This document shows, one piece after another, positions 11,644 to 23,329 of a stretch of 64,000 nucleotides of DNA. Source of the DNA: Sapria himalayana. Taxonomy: Eukaryota; Streptophyta; Magnoliopsida; Malpighiales; Rafflesiaceae. The number at the start of each line of letters is the position of its first letter. Position 1 is the stretch's first letter. The stretch spans positions 171,590 through 235,589 of the forward strand of contig JAREIK010002622.1 of NCBI GenBank assembly GCA_029783825.1. The letters are read 5' to 3'. The position numbers and the translations under genes are program-made. The notes under the pieces are model-generated. The model saw only the letters and a program-made list of their open reading frames with translations. It was not told where the DNA came from and made no database searches.

Positions 11644-12600
11644 CCAACACTCTTGCATGAACAAAAAATTTGGACTAAGTTAAAACCCTGGGAGCCAAAT
11701 AAAGGAGTGGATCATGTATGGGTCAAAGTTTCACTATGATTGAACATATTCTTATCTCTATGGTAACTTTTAATTTAAGCCTAATGATAATATTGAACAC
11801 ACTTATTTTTAGAAGGCTACTCATTATGGAGATTCTAAACACGAGATCTATGGAGAAAGGCCTCGCCAAAATGGGCTCCATGTGAAATTAACTTCGAAAA
11901 TTGTTGACATCATCAATATGTTGCTTGTAAAGATGAAACAGTAATGATATCAAAAAAATCTCATAATAGAAGACTTGATAGATCATTTCAAAAAACTAGC
12001 ATATCACATTAAGATGTCATTATGAAGCTTTTATTTGAAAGTGAAACTAGAAAAATTAATGAAAGGGAAGAAGAATAAAATTGATAACTTGACATGATGG
12101 GGAAAGACACTAACTTGAGTACAATGAAAAAAAATACTACCTTAGAAGTTCTATTGGTGAGTATGGATATAAATGTTAGTGAAGATGAAAGTGCTACCTT
12201 GGAAGTTCTATTAGTGAGCATGGATATGTTGGTTAGTGAGGAAGTACTACCTCAGAAGTTATATCGGTGATTATGGTTATAATAGTTAAAGAGGAGGAAG
12301 TTGAAGAAGCTGAAAATGTCATGACATTTTTTGGCACAATGAAAAAAATCAAATGAGGAGTGTTACCCTTCATTGTCGAGATTTCATGTAGAAAATTCTA
12401 TTCAGATAATTTTTTATATAGCATCACTGGTAGATACTGAACAAAAAGGAGAAAAAGTGAAAGATTAAATAGAGAAGCTGTCATAGACTATAAAAATTAA
12501 GGGTGGAAAAGAAGAATTGATGTAATCTAGCGATGGATGTTATATGTAGCAATGCTTGGGAGATAATCCACGATTTTTTTTCTGCACTATGTGATGTAAT
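11644..12600 (+). pseudogene. Short, degenerate Athila-like interior of copy C
   Basis: Only about 950 bp lie between leader and next LTR. No gag or pol motif is clear. Near 12554 is GCTTGGGAGATAATCC, matching the GCTTCTTGGGAGGCAACCC block known after pol in Athila/Tat elements and seen again at 39184 and 46011. So the interior appears to jump from leader to 3' untranslated region, as in a non-autonomous LARD-like derivative. It contains a 53-57-bp tandem repeat and an exact GTCATGAC at 12318. Confidence 0.5.
12137..12275 (+). repeat. Tandem repeat of about 55 bp, three units
   Basis: Units beginning CTACCTTAGAAGTT, CTACCTTGGAAGTT and CTACCTCAGAAGTT start at 12137, 12194 and 12247 (spacing 57 and 53). 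Two units carry a further conserved 'ggtgagtatggatat' block. It sits in the degenerate interior, at a place comparable to the 72-bp array at 7186-7460. Confidence 0.85.
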
Positions 12601-13490
12601 AATGATATGTAGGAAATCACACAAAACATAGTATACCATTTATTAATCCTAAAAGTTAATTGTGGAATTCATGCCTCACTTTACCTCTTTAATTAACCAC
12701 AAAAAGAAGTAGCCTCGCCATCTTAGTACACTACTACACTCTAACTCAGTCATGCCATGACTTGATTATACCTTTGAGTACTTATTGTTTAGTTTTGATA
12801 TTTATCCTTTTCCAAAACTCTATACACATAAACATAAAAATCTTCATACAATCCTTACATTATGCAATATATTTTTTTGGCTACGAAGATTTCTTGAAAT
12901 CATAGCCGAACTAGCTTGAAAAAATTTTCATGGCTTCAATATTAATTTCATATTGCAACAACCAAGTGCTCCACTAGTGCTAACAACTATGGTGTCCTTT
13001 TGATGCCTCAATTTTTTCATTACCAAACTACAAAATATCAAACCAAAACTACAATGCTAATCTAGCATTATGATTTTTGGATATATAATAATATAAATAG
13101 TCAATCTCAAGTTATGGCCAATATAAGTGCCATGATTCTAGGCTCAAGAGAAAAACCAAAGCCCTGATAGTGACTCAACACCTCAATAATGGGTTATAAA
13201 GAGTAAATGCATAAGTCGTGACCACAAATAAAAAAAATCATCAATAGAATCTATGATTTACAACTTGAATCCTATTTATCTTGCCTATTTAGAGTAGATA
13301 CTAATTATTGTTGATTGATCTAACATGCATGTGCAATCTATATAGGATAGTTATCTAGACTAAAATTTTATTTTATTACTTGTAAGATACATGTATTTGA
13401 TGAACAATGTTGAACAAGAGGCTCTTACTCAATTAGCTTTCAGAACATACCTAAATATAAATTATGTATTATAACAAAACCACAATAGGT
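12601..13490 (+). mobile_element. Athila-like LTR, plus orientation, shortened copy D
   Basis: It begins with the same 'ccaaaactctatacacata' block as copy C, passes through the 'ccatgattctaggctcaaga' region and jumps to the end block 'gatctaacatgcatgtgcaat' (13316-13336). The central part present in copy C (10200-11200) is missing, so this copy is internally deleted or a separate subfamily. Confidence 0.6.
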
Positions 13491-13515
13491 TTTTTGGAAC
13501 CATTGCTAGAGATTA
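13491..13515 (+). promoter_or_regulatory. Athila-type primer-binding site, better preserved copy
   Basis: TTTTTGGAACCATTGCTAGAGATTA resembles TTTGGCGCCGTTGCCGGGGATTA, placed directly after the LTR end block. Differences are mostly transitions. Confidence 0.6.
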
Positions 13516-13695
13516 CTTTTTCTAGTTTGGTTGGTCAACTTTAGTTGATTTAACAACCTTTTATATGAGATATTTTTTTAGTAGTTTCGATAACTTTATC
13601 CTATTTTTTTTGTTGATATTTATATTGTATGTATTATATTTATCTGGTAAATATGATGATTTTATCTTCGTGTTTTTTTTTTCTTTTTTTTTCAG
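13516..13695 (+). mobile_element. Second copy of the conserved leader with T-rich tract and CAG
   Basis: It begins CTTTTTCTAGTTTGGTTGGTCAAC and ends in about 20 T/C residues followed by CAG at 13693, parallel to the copy ending at 11643. Immediately after comes 'ccacaaccattacaagagca', similar to 'ccaacactcttgcatgaaca' after the first copy. Confidence 0.6.
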
Positions 13696-13850
13696 CCACA
13701 ACCATTACAAGAGCAAAACTCTGAAATTGAGTTGACACCTTGGGACCTAAAGAAAAATGAGGACTATGTATGAGTTAAAGTTTCATTATAATGGAGCACA
13801 TTCATACCCTTATGATGACTTTTATTTTGTGCTTGATGATGACACAATTC
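13696..13850 (+). mobile_element. Short interior remnant after copy D
   Basis: About 150 bp parallel to 11644-11800 (both include 'agttaaagtttcattat'-like and 'gatgacttttattttgtgc'-like text). It is followed at once by another LTR, showing a nested or recombined structure. Confidence 0.5.
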
Positions 13851-15075
13851 TTTCACTATGCCACAACACTACATACTTAGTCATGGAATCTTCATACAAC
13901 ACAATTCTAGCATCTTTTTGATACAATCCTTTCACTATGAAACATATTTTTTTGGCTGCAAATATATCTTGGAATCACACTAGAACTAGCTCAAAACAAC
14001 TTCATGAATATGATATTAATTTAAAATTATAATAACCAAGTACCCCACTTATGTTAAAAGTTATGCTAGCCTCTAAATACTACAACTATTCTTTTTTAAA
14101 ACTATAAAATACTAAAGCCAAATCCATGATACTAATCTAGCATCACAATATCTAGATATGGAATATTATAAAGAGCCAAACTCAAGTCATGAACAATACA
14201 AGCGTCATGATTATAGGTGTCAAATGGGTTGTCCCATGCCAGCACGACCCATTTTTTTACCCAATTGGGCCACCGTGATGTGCCGTGCTAGGCACGACAC
14301 AATGTGCATTCCACTAGCCCAACATGACATGGTGGACATGGTCATGCTGATCATACCGTGAGTAAAAAAAAGACTTGTAGTTGACTAATTAAAATCAGCT
14401 ACATGGTTGCATTTTAAAAATAATGGACCGCCCCATGAAGGGCTGTTGAATTTTACAAAATAAAAATAAATCAGCTCAAATGACTGCCCGATGGGTATCC
14501 TATTGGGTAGTCACCCAGGCTGATTTACCATGCCGCCGAACTAGGCACATGGGTTGTGCCTGGCCTAGTATGATGTACGGTTCATGCTGGCCCAGGATGG
14601 CATGAACCATGCCAACAGGCAGCCATGTTGGGCCAAATCTAGCCGTGTTAGGCTAGACCATGCCTTGCTAGGTTAGGCACTACTGAACTAGGTCATGCCC
14701 CATACTATTCCCAAGCAGCTCGGGCCATTTAACACCTCTAGTCATGACTCTTGACTCAAAAAATATACTAAAGCTAAGGTCATCACTCAACACCATGATT
14801 CTAGGTTATAAAGCCTATATGCATAACCCATGGCTACAAATAAAAATATGAATCATCTTTAGAATCTATGATTTATAAAATGAATCTATTTTATCATGCC
14901 TACTAGATTAGCTATTAATTATAATTGATTGATCTAACATGCATGTACAATCCCTGTGGGATTGATATCTAGATTAAAAATCCATTTTATTACTTATACA
15001 AACTATATACTCATAGAATAATATTGAATGAGAGACTCTCACACAAATAGCCTTTCAGTTGCCCCTTATCATAAA
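13851..15075 (+). mobile_element. Athila-like LTR, plus orientation, copy E, interrupted by a MITE
   Basis: LTR text runs to 14211, is interrupted by a 529-bp hAT-type element, and resumes at 14741 with the expected continuation ('gactcttgactcaaaaaata...', compare 9555-9580). It ends with the block 'caatccctgtgggattgatatctagatta' near 14947-14975 and 'gagagactctcac' near 15030. Like copy D it lacks the middle section. Confidence 0.65.
14212..14740. mobile_element. Non-autonomous hAT element (MITE) with terminal repeats and target duplication
   Basis: The left end is TATAGGTGTCAAATGG and the right end CCATTTAACACCTCTA. Reverse-complemented, these agree at 14 of 16 positions. Flanks are GTCATGAT (14204-14211) and GTCATGAC (14741-14748): an 8-bp target-site duplication with one mismatch, the length typical of hAT transposition. 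The interior is a GC-rich island in AT-rich DNA, full of GGGCC, GGCACG and CATGCC words like the subterminal regions of the hAT at 47248-50973, and codes for nothing. A 67-residue open frame at its left end is incidental. It was presumably moved by a related transposase. Confidence 0.92.
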
Positions 15076-16600
15076 ATTAGGTTTTGTAACAAAGTCATAA
15101 TAGTAATTTGCATTCACTTCTCTGATACTTCTTTTTCTACTTTCATAGTCATATGGTTGAGTTGGATATTCTCTTCTTTAGGCACAATAGTTTTTTTAAA
15201 CTGCCATAGTATTAGGGATTATAGCTTTTGAAAATACCTTGGTGAAAATCATGACTTTTGGGAAAGTCATGATTCTGTCAATTTCAACACCCTATGTGTT
15301 AGCCCTCTCCATTTGTTTCTCCTCAATCTCTTTCCCATTTCTAAGCATAAAGACAAGCAGTTCTTTGTATAAGTCTTAGTATTACTCAGTAGTTCATTGA
15401 TTCTCTTTTCCTTCACTGATATTACCAATTATCTGATTGATTCTCGATACTCATTTTCATCTTCATTTGATCTAACTTCAAATCAAGCTTCTTCATGTAT
15501 TCCTCTTAAAAATCATTTCTCCATTTTACCTCTATCAACAATTCTATCAATCTACGATTGATAAAAAGCTTTTGTTCATGTCTTGAATGCGGATAATGCA
15601 AACTCTATCCCCCTTCAATATTGTGTCCTAAAGAATTGCTCCCAAAAGTCTTCATGACTTATCCAATATTTTGTTGTCCATTTTTATAGCCACCATAAAA
15701 AAAATCTCATGATTTCTCATGTTTGGATGGTAGTGTGTCGAGATATTCATATTAGGTTAGAACACATACCCATTTCTTTGTAATCTTTTGTTTTACTCCA
15801 CTTGATAAATTAAATTGAAAGTTTTTGTTTCATGTGGTTACAAAATGATGTTTTCTCCCATTCATTTTTTCTTCTCCTCTTGAGCTTCTAATATTTTAAG
15901 AAATACCTTCAACTTTACCTCCATCATGGTAAATCTATCCAACTCCAAAACTTTGGCTTGTTTTCTTCTAAAGAAATAGTAATTCAAAAAGTTGGTAGCT
16001 ATTCTTCATTGACTTATCAAATAAATAATGTACTTCATTAGGTGATTTATTCATAATTAACACACTTGAGGCTAAATCAATTACGCACCTCATCATGTAG
16101 TTATGCATGTTATAGAAGGTTTAGGTTTGAACCAAAACTTAAACCTAGGTTGAGGCTATCTCCTCAACAACTCCTTAAGCTGGTACGTAGCATCATATAA
16201 TGTTTCAAACTCATCCTAATAAAAATGACCTATCTTACTCCATATTTTTGAGGATATTTTTGGTAAAATATCTTTGAGAGGAAAGCTTGCACAAGTACAT
16301 TCCAACTCTTAATTAAGCATTAATATAAGCATTAAAACCAACTCCATATCTTATCTTTGAAAGAAAAAGGGAATAAAGGTAACATGATGGAAACTATACT
16401 AACTCCATTCATTTTAACTAAGTAGCATAACTTCAAAAACACATCAACATGCCCATTTGGATTGTCTAATATCCTACCACATAAATTGATATTGCTGAAC
16501 CATCATTATCATACTCAGTTATCTTCCACTAGTGACATCCGAATCTCAGAGTAGTTATACATCATAGTAGGTTACCAATAATCTCCCAAAATTTGGTGAT
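15076..16600 (-). pseudogene. Athila-like gag, minus strand, broken
   Basis: Reverse-strand reading of 16300 to 15950 gives a recognisable Athila gag core: a DEFETLYDATYQLKELLRR-like block (family type GETLYEAWERFKDLLRRCP), a WFKPKPSI-like stretch, then VLIMNKSPNEVHYLFDKSMK (family type ALMNKSPEEAYELIEEMA) and KNSYQLF. Many stops and shifts interrupt it. The product would have been the capsid/nucleocapsid of virus-like particles. The part toward 15076 is more diverged and probably the gag C-terminal region. Its 5' LTR should be the minus-strand LTR just to the right. Confidence 0.75.
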
Positions 16601-18582
16601 GGTTGGATTGTTGGATATCTTTCCTATCACCTTCTAGGGAATCTCTATTAATGTTAGTTCCTCCAACTACTCTCTCAATTCTCTATGTTAGAGGTGCACT
16701 TCTAGTTCTCTCAATTTCTAGGTCTAGAGGTGTTAGAAAGGAACTCACAAGACTACCTAATAAGTCATCTCTAATCATGCATATTTCATGGCTTAACTAC
16801 CACTATTTACTATGATAACATACAACTCTCATACAAAAGATGAAATCCTTAGAATAATATTCTATAGAACACTCAAATCAATTGTGGATAAATTTATCTA
16901 AGACATACATAATGAATTGGCTTATAAAAGTATCATATTTTTGGATTCGTAAGCACCATAATTGTATGATTAACTTACATCAATATTGGATTTTGATATA
17001 TAGGTTCGTCTCATATTTCATAATAGAAAAGGCTATAACTTCAACCCTACTATTACATGTGAGTGTGTTTCATGGCTTATCTATCACTATTTACCATGAT
17101 TGCATGCATAGACCCACCAATAGTAGAATCATAATCTTAGTGCTATATAAATATCACATAAATCCAAACATAAAATTTATAACATAATCCAAACATAAAA
17201 TTCATCTATTAAGTATCTATCATACATAATTAAATATGATAACTCTAAACCTTAATTTTGCTTAACATTGTAGAGGAATACACATGAGTTATTAGAGTAC
17301 AACTCTTAAAATTTTGGGTTCTCAATGATAATCCTTAAGTATGTCTAAGAATAAAACTCTAAATCCACAATACTTAGTCATGCACCTTGGATTTTTTCAC
17401 TTGGGAAAGTCAAAATTCATGCCCCATATAGTTTATGCTTGTGCATTGCATCACTATTTTTCTCATGAATCTTTCGTAGGGTTGAGTTTCATTTCATACT
17501 CAAATGGTTAGGCATGAACTTTATGTCAAAAATCATGACTATTTAGGAATGAGTTGTGTCTTTGGTCTCCTTTTAGCATTAAATTGTTGTGGTATTGGGA
17601 ATAGTTATAACAATATATTTAATCTCTACAACACAATGTTATGGTGTTGGTAATATGTTATAGCTTTGGTCTCTCTTTTGCATTAGACAGTCATAGTTCT
17701 TGTAATGGCAATGACTACATATTTCATCTAAGTAACACAAATTTTTGAAACTGGGCATAGTCCATGACTCTGGTATCTCTCTTGCATCAGATGGTCATGA
17801 TACTATAAATGATTATAGCTACACATTTTGTCTATGTAATACTAAGTTGCAATATTGGGATTAGTCATAACCTGTACACGTTTCTTTTGTAACTCAAAGT
17901 CACAACAATATAAATAGGTTGTGACTTTGGTCACTTCTCTAGAGTAAAGAGCTATAACCCTAGAAATGGCCAATACTCAAGTATTATGCTTTGAAACTTT
18001 TTTTAGTAAAAAGGCATGATGATGTGAATGATGCCACAACTATTGCATTATACTTGATAGTTTTGTAACAAAAAAGTCATAGTTTGACAACAACTTTGAA
18101 AACTAATGAGGTACTTGGTTTGTATTATGTTAAATTAATATCATAGCTATAAAAATATTACGGACTAGTAAAGTTGTAATTCAACGAATATTTTACAGCC
18201 AAAAAGAATATGTTACATATTGAAATTATTATCTCAAAGTAGTGATAGAGTCGAGGTATATAAAGATTGTTATGACTATTTGTGTAAAATTTTATTTAAG
18301 AATGAATGTTCAAAACAATTCCATAGCTCAATGACGTATAACAAAGTCATAGCACAAAAAATGTTATAACTTTATGACATTTTGCTCTCTTTCTTCTCAA
18401 CAATCCATCAAATCTTTATTTTACACAAATCTCTCAATTTCATCATAATTCATTATAATCCATCAAAAACCCAATTTAGTAAAATTATTCATTTTAAAAC
18501 TTTTTTTTATAGATACAGATACACATCATGAATAATCACTAAAATACTTAGTTTTCTTTTGTATCTGATATACCAAACAAGT
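16601..18582 (-). mobile_element. Athila-like LTR, minus orientation, copy B
   Basis: The block at 16800-17140 matches 4840-5270 in the other minus-strand LTR ('aagcaccataattgtatgattaacttac' against 'aagcaccatactcatatgataaacttac'). The 17500-18400 section is the GTCATGAC-type region, with many near-matches rather than exact palindromes. The far end runs into the purine tract at 18583 with the text 'aaaatacttagttttctttt', parallel to 6655-6675 of the other copy. Open frames at 16603-16815 and 16882-17187 lie inside it and are not genes. Confidence 0.6.
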
Positions 18583-19110
18583 GGGTGAGATAGAAAGAGA
18601 GATACATGGAGATATGGAGAGATGGTGAGAGGGAGAGAGGAAGAGAAGGTGAAAGGTAAACAGGGCTACAAAGATATAGGGGGTAGAAAAAGTGAGAGAG
18701 AGAGAAGGAGAGCCTAATAGAGGGAGAGACAGAGAAGAGGGGAGAGAGGGATAGAGCAAGATATATATATATATATATAGAAAGAGAGAGAGAGAGGGAG
18801 GGAGGGAGGGAGGGAGGGAGAGAGGGAAAAAGAGGGGGGGAAGAGGAAGAGGGAGAAAAGGAGAAAGAAAAAGAGGGAGAGAGAAAAAGAGGGAGAGAGG
18901 GAAGGAGATAGGGAGAGAGGGAGATAGGGAGAGAGGGAGAGAGGGAAGGAGATAGGGAAATAGAGAGAGAGGGAGAGAGGGAGGGAGAGAGGGTGGGTGG
19001 GAGGGAGAGAGGGAGGGAAGGAGGGAGGGAAAGATGGAAAGAGGGAGAAAGGGAGGGATAAAGTGATGGAGATAGAAACAAAGGAAGAGAGTGGGAGGGT
19101 GATAAGCTTG
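18583..19110. repeat. GA/GGGA homopurine tract
   Basis: About 530 bp of A and G on the plus strand made of GAGA, GGGA and GGGAGAGA words, with an interruption of about nine AT pairs at 18761-18778. It causes the Ser/Leu/Pro-rich open frames on the minus strand, which are not genes. It differs in word use from the GAA tract at the left of the window, so it arose separately. It sits at the outer edge of a minus-strand LTR. Confidence 0.93.
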
Positions 19111-20440
19111 AGTTTTACAAAAACTTTCGTCCATTATTCACTTAATAATTATAAAATTTACTTTCTTTAAATACTAATTATAAAGACTTCACAAGATTCT
19201 AGCATTTTGTAGGTTTTAATTGAAAACAAAGAAATTAGCAAGAAAGAAGAAGTGAAAATAACTAAAAAATGAGGGTTCTACTCAAGTTATGATGTCATAC
19301 TTATAAGACATAACATTTACAAGTCATGATGTCATAATTATAAGTCATTGCATTCATAATTAACAAAGCCATACTAATAAGTCATAACATTTATAGGTCA
19401 CAATGCCATCTCACTTGGTAATGACATGAACCAACACAAGCTTGCATTAGCAATACAATATACACATTAACACATATTTATTTGAAAGAAAGGCTCGGTA
19501 AGCAAAAAATAACATAGGGAGAAGAAAATCAAAAGAGGAGCTAATGGGGAGATGACTCATAATAGAGGAACAAGTGGTGAGCCTACCAATCTGATCTTGA
19601 AAAAGTAGGGTGGTGATAGACACCTTACACCCAAGGCAAACTATAGAATGATCAATCATAAAAAAGCTCTACTAGAAAAAATAATTTTGCAAAGAAGAAG
19701 ATCCAAATCAATTGTTTCTGAACTATTTTTTTGTAGTTTTGAAATCATGTTTGATCACAATCATTCTTTGATCATAATCATGATTGCTTTATGTTTGAAC
19801 TACTTGATATTGTGGTTTGTGAAATTGTTCATGTCTTTTGAGTGCTAAATTATTGATATCTTAATTTTGGCTAGAATTGAGAAAATGCTAGGATATATTT
19901 TAATTATGTGTGAATGTGTTGTTTGAATAATAGACTCACTGCAAAAATATTGTTTGGTTCTTAGAAGAAATGTGATATGTAAATAAGAGCACATAGTTGA
20001 AATACTCTTCATATGGACCATCATATGTGATCAATGGCTTACCTAAAAGGAAGAATATACTTTAGTACCATTCTTATTGTCTACATGAATTGATGATGGT
20101 GATAAGGTGATGGGTTTGAGAAGTGTGACCCAACATATGAAAGTAGAGGTCACATAGTTTATCACTCCTTTAACCAATAACTTATAAATTGTATTCACAT
20201 AAACTATGTGCAAAGGAAATCTACCATTTAAAATGAAATAAACCAAATTCTAGAACATTGACTAGAGTAAAATATAGAAACTTTTCACTAATCGTATCAT
20301 ACATTAAAGAAAATTTGATACTTAATTAATCAAAACAACCATTCTCTATGGGATGATAATTCAGACTCAGATTCTACTTTATTATTTATTAGATCCATAT
20401 ATTTTTGGTAAATTTTAGCAAGTTTCAAAATGACTAATAA
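19111..20440 (+). mobile_element. Probable LTR of an Athila-like element
   Basis: The region ends with 'tctactttattatttattag' before a primer-binding site, matching the LTR end blocks elsewhere. At 19270-19420 it contains a run of 'aagtcatgatgtcataa'-like repeats, a variant of the GTCATGAC theme. The upstream edge is not defined; short open frames here carry no recognisable motif. Confidence 0.45.
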
Positions 20441-20466
20441 ATTTGTCACACCATTGTCGGGGATTA
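20441..20466 (+). promoter_or_regulatory. Athila-type primer-binding site
   Basis: TTTGTCACACCATTGTCGGGGATTAG matches the Athila/Tat pattern TTTGGCGCCGTTGCCGGGGATT, with GTCGGGGATT kept. It lies about 175 bp before the gag remnant, as expected. Confidence 0.7.
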
Positions 20467-20639
20467 GAAAGTGATTTGATTTAGTAACATTGATTTAAAC
20501 TAATTTTGTCTTGAATTTGTTCTTGGTTTTTGTTTTTGTTTCTGTTTGTTTTTTTTTGTTTTTTATTATTATCTTTTGCAAACATTTGATTGTATGCATT
20601 GAATATTAGGATATGAGCTACTACTGTGGTTTTGGAATT

Positions 20640-21705
20640 GAAATAACTTGGAGATTACTAAGAAATCCTAGAACTTAAAAGATCACCATGAAAGATGATA
20701 GAAGTGATAGAAATGGTGATGGAGGTGGTGAACATCATGGGTAGTATTATGTGTAATACCATACATTAGGTGATTATTGGAGACCCACCTTGTCTAAAAA
20801 TTATTCTAGAACTAGATGACAACCTATCCATGCAAAAAATTTTGAGTTGAAGCCAAACTGGATTGCTATGTTACAACAACATTAGTATGGGAGACATGTT
20901 TCTAAAGATCCAAATGACCATATTATAATATTTCTTCAATTATGTGACATTGCAAAGATGATAGGAGTCAACCATGACGTAATAAATTGAAGATAATTTC
21001 TTTTTTTTCTATAAAATAATAAAAAAAATTGGTTCTAGTGCTTACCTAGAATATCTATTGAGAGTTGAGGAGAGCTAGTTCAAGCTTTTCTCATCATATT
21101 TTTCTCACCACAAGTAACCTTATAGCTTAAAGTTGAGATCAACCAATTCAAGCAAGGATAATTAAAGACATTATATGATGCATGAGATAGATTCAAAGAT
21201 CTATCAAGAAGATGACCCTAACATTAGTTTGAGCTATGGTTCCAAGCATACAATTTCTGAATTGGGCTGAAATATGTAACTAGATCCACAATGGATATAG
21301 CTTCCAGAGGATCAATTATGAACAAATCACTTGATGATGCATACTTACTCATTGCGGAGCTAGCAAAGAATAACTTCCAAACTCTCAATGAAAGAAATTT
21401 GGATAGAATACAAGTTGGAATTATGGATCTAAACAAAATATCAATGATGAAATCCAAGTTAGATGCAATCATGAATCACTTTACATCCCAATGCATGAAG
21501 GGATCGAAAATGAGAGAAATTACATTAATGCAAACTCAAGGAGCAGTGGGTATAGATAAAGCATTCCAAGTTGAAGATGTCAACTTTTTGCAGAACATAT
21601 AATATGTCTTCAGACCAAATGATAACTTGCCCACTCATTATAATCTGAGTTGGAGAAATCATGAGAGCTTCTCCTATTGGCACAATTCTTATGCACAATA
21701 ACTAA
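20640..21705 (+). pseudogene. Athila-type gag, broken
   Basis: Reading across frames gives the Athila gag order. LQLCDIAKMIGVNHDVIN comes first (family type FCDTFKYNGVSDDAIRLR), then GELVQAFLIIFFSP (family type LAQKFLSKFFPP), LYDA-DRFKDLSRR (family type LYEAWERFKDLLRR) and RSTMDIASRGSIMNKSLDDAY. The last conserved part is NYNLSWRNHESFSYW-like text near 21640 (family type NPGWRNHPNFSW). The longest open segment is 21291-21602. The product would be the structural capsid protein. Stops and shifts make it non-functional. No pol follows, so the element is truncated. Confidence 0.85.
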
Positions 21706-22009
21706 TTTTTTTGCAATAATGGATATTTCAATTAGATCTGAAAATTTGTATAATTATATATAAAATAATGAAATCAACAAAGAAAAAGAAATAAAAAACC
21801 CCAAGAAATGGAGCCACGAATCATATATCTTGGTTACGACATCATTATATGCCAAGAAAGAAGAAACATATTTATGGAATAAGAAGGTGAAGTCGCAATA
21901 TCATCTTTATGAGTCACAACTAAGGGCTAAATATATACTAAAATTCATTTTATTGTTATGGATGTTTGTCTAATTTTCATTTATTATAAAATTAGGTTAT
22001 TTTTTAATA
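21706..22009. other. Unassigned AT-rich stretch after gag
   Basis: It contains 'gacatcattatatgcc' and 'gtcgcaatatcatctttatgagtcac', reminiscent of the GTCATGAC-type text, but no protein motif. It is probably a remnant of the gag-pol junction of the element before it. Confidence 0.35.
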
Positions 22010-23300
22010 TGAAAATAACATGAGTTGTTTTGTATTTAGTAGTTATGCATGTGTCTTTTATTTAACATAGTAGATGATTTGATGTGTAGTGTTTCGCTCA
22101 CACATAGAAGATTTAATCATCAATTTTTATTAAATATGAGTCATTTGTTTATAGTCTAGATAAAGTTGAACACACTATTGATAAGATTAAAATATAAAAT
22201 TTTAATAGGAATGTCTTGACTATGGAGAATGATTTAGTTCTATCTTTTTATACTAGTATACTTGTGTGTATTGAATAGAACTACCTTGAAGTAAATATTT
22301 ATACAAACACATTAAATAATTATTACCTCATGATTTTTATGAATATTAAGATAATTAATAAACACATATATTTATTATTGGTTATTTTGATTCATATAAA
22401 GTGAAATTTATATATAGACCAATAATCTTGATCAGTTGAATAATTATATATATTTTTTGTTTTATTTATTTATTTTTTAATATTTTATTTATTTATTTGT
22501 TTTTTTTATTTTATTTTTTTTATAATTATATTAATTGTATGTTGAATATTAATTATTAACAGAATTTATGTCCTATAAATTATATTAATGATACCCATTA
22601 GAGGATATTTATTTGTTTTGATAATCTCAAACCTTGCAGGTGAATATCAATTAGACATCAAATATGTCAACTGAAGGATCTCAAGAAAAATATTAGATGT
22701 TGATTAAATAAAATCATCAATGATTTAATTTAATCAAGAATATTTATAATCTTAGTATAAGAAGATAAATAAGCATTTAATAAAAAAATACAAAAAATAA
22801 TATTTTAAACAAGTGAGGGAGTTCAATTATAACACTTTGGTAGAATGAATTATAATTAATATAAATAGATTTATTTATTTACATTGGGAACCCAAGATTA
22901 TATTTAAACTTTTAGGTCCCTACCATAGCCATTACTAAAACCATATTTGATTGTTTATTCAAATAAATTATTATCTTGTTTTATTAAAGTTTTCAAATCA
23001 CTTTGGCATGATTTAATAAAAAGAAAACAAAAAAGAAAAATATAAAAACAAAAGGAGAGAGAAGACACATGCAACTCTTCTTCTTCCACTCTGGTTTTAT
23101 CTTTGTTTTTTCTTGTACTTAGTTGCAGTTAAGGTACATAAAAGGGAGAAAAGATCAACACATTCTTCGCTTACTTGGTGTGGAGAAAAATGGTAAAATA
23201 TATGAAAACAAATCAACCCGAAAGAAGTGAAATTGATTTGATAAGAAAAATGTATGATTTTTTTTCTTTAAGATCTCATTAAGCTCTCATCTGAGTTTTT
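22010..23300 (+). mobile_element. Probable copia-type LTR, first copy
   Basis: Several blocks recur in the same order at 25880-26500: 'atacttg(t)gtgtattgaa', 'gaatattaattattaacagaatttatgtcct' against 'gaatattaatttccaatagaatttatatcat', and 'aattataattaatataaat...ttacattgggaacccaagatt'. A CATAAAAGGGAGA promoter-like word lies near 23139. Orientation plus is assumed from the downstream copia gag. Edges are approximate. Confidence 0.45.
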
Positions 23301-23329
23301 AATCCGTAAGAAGTATCTAATGAAAAAGG

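Noticed and set aside
18526..19134. 202- and 177-residue Ser/Leu/Pro-rich minus-strand open frames
   Set aside because: Both come from the GA/GGGA tract read in two frames; no gene-like composition outside the repeat.
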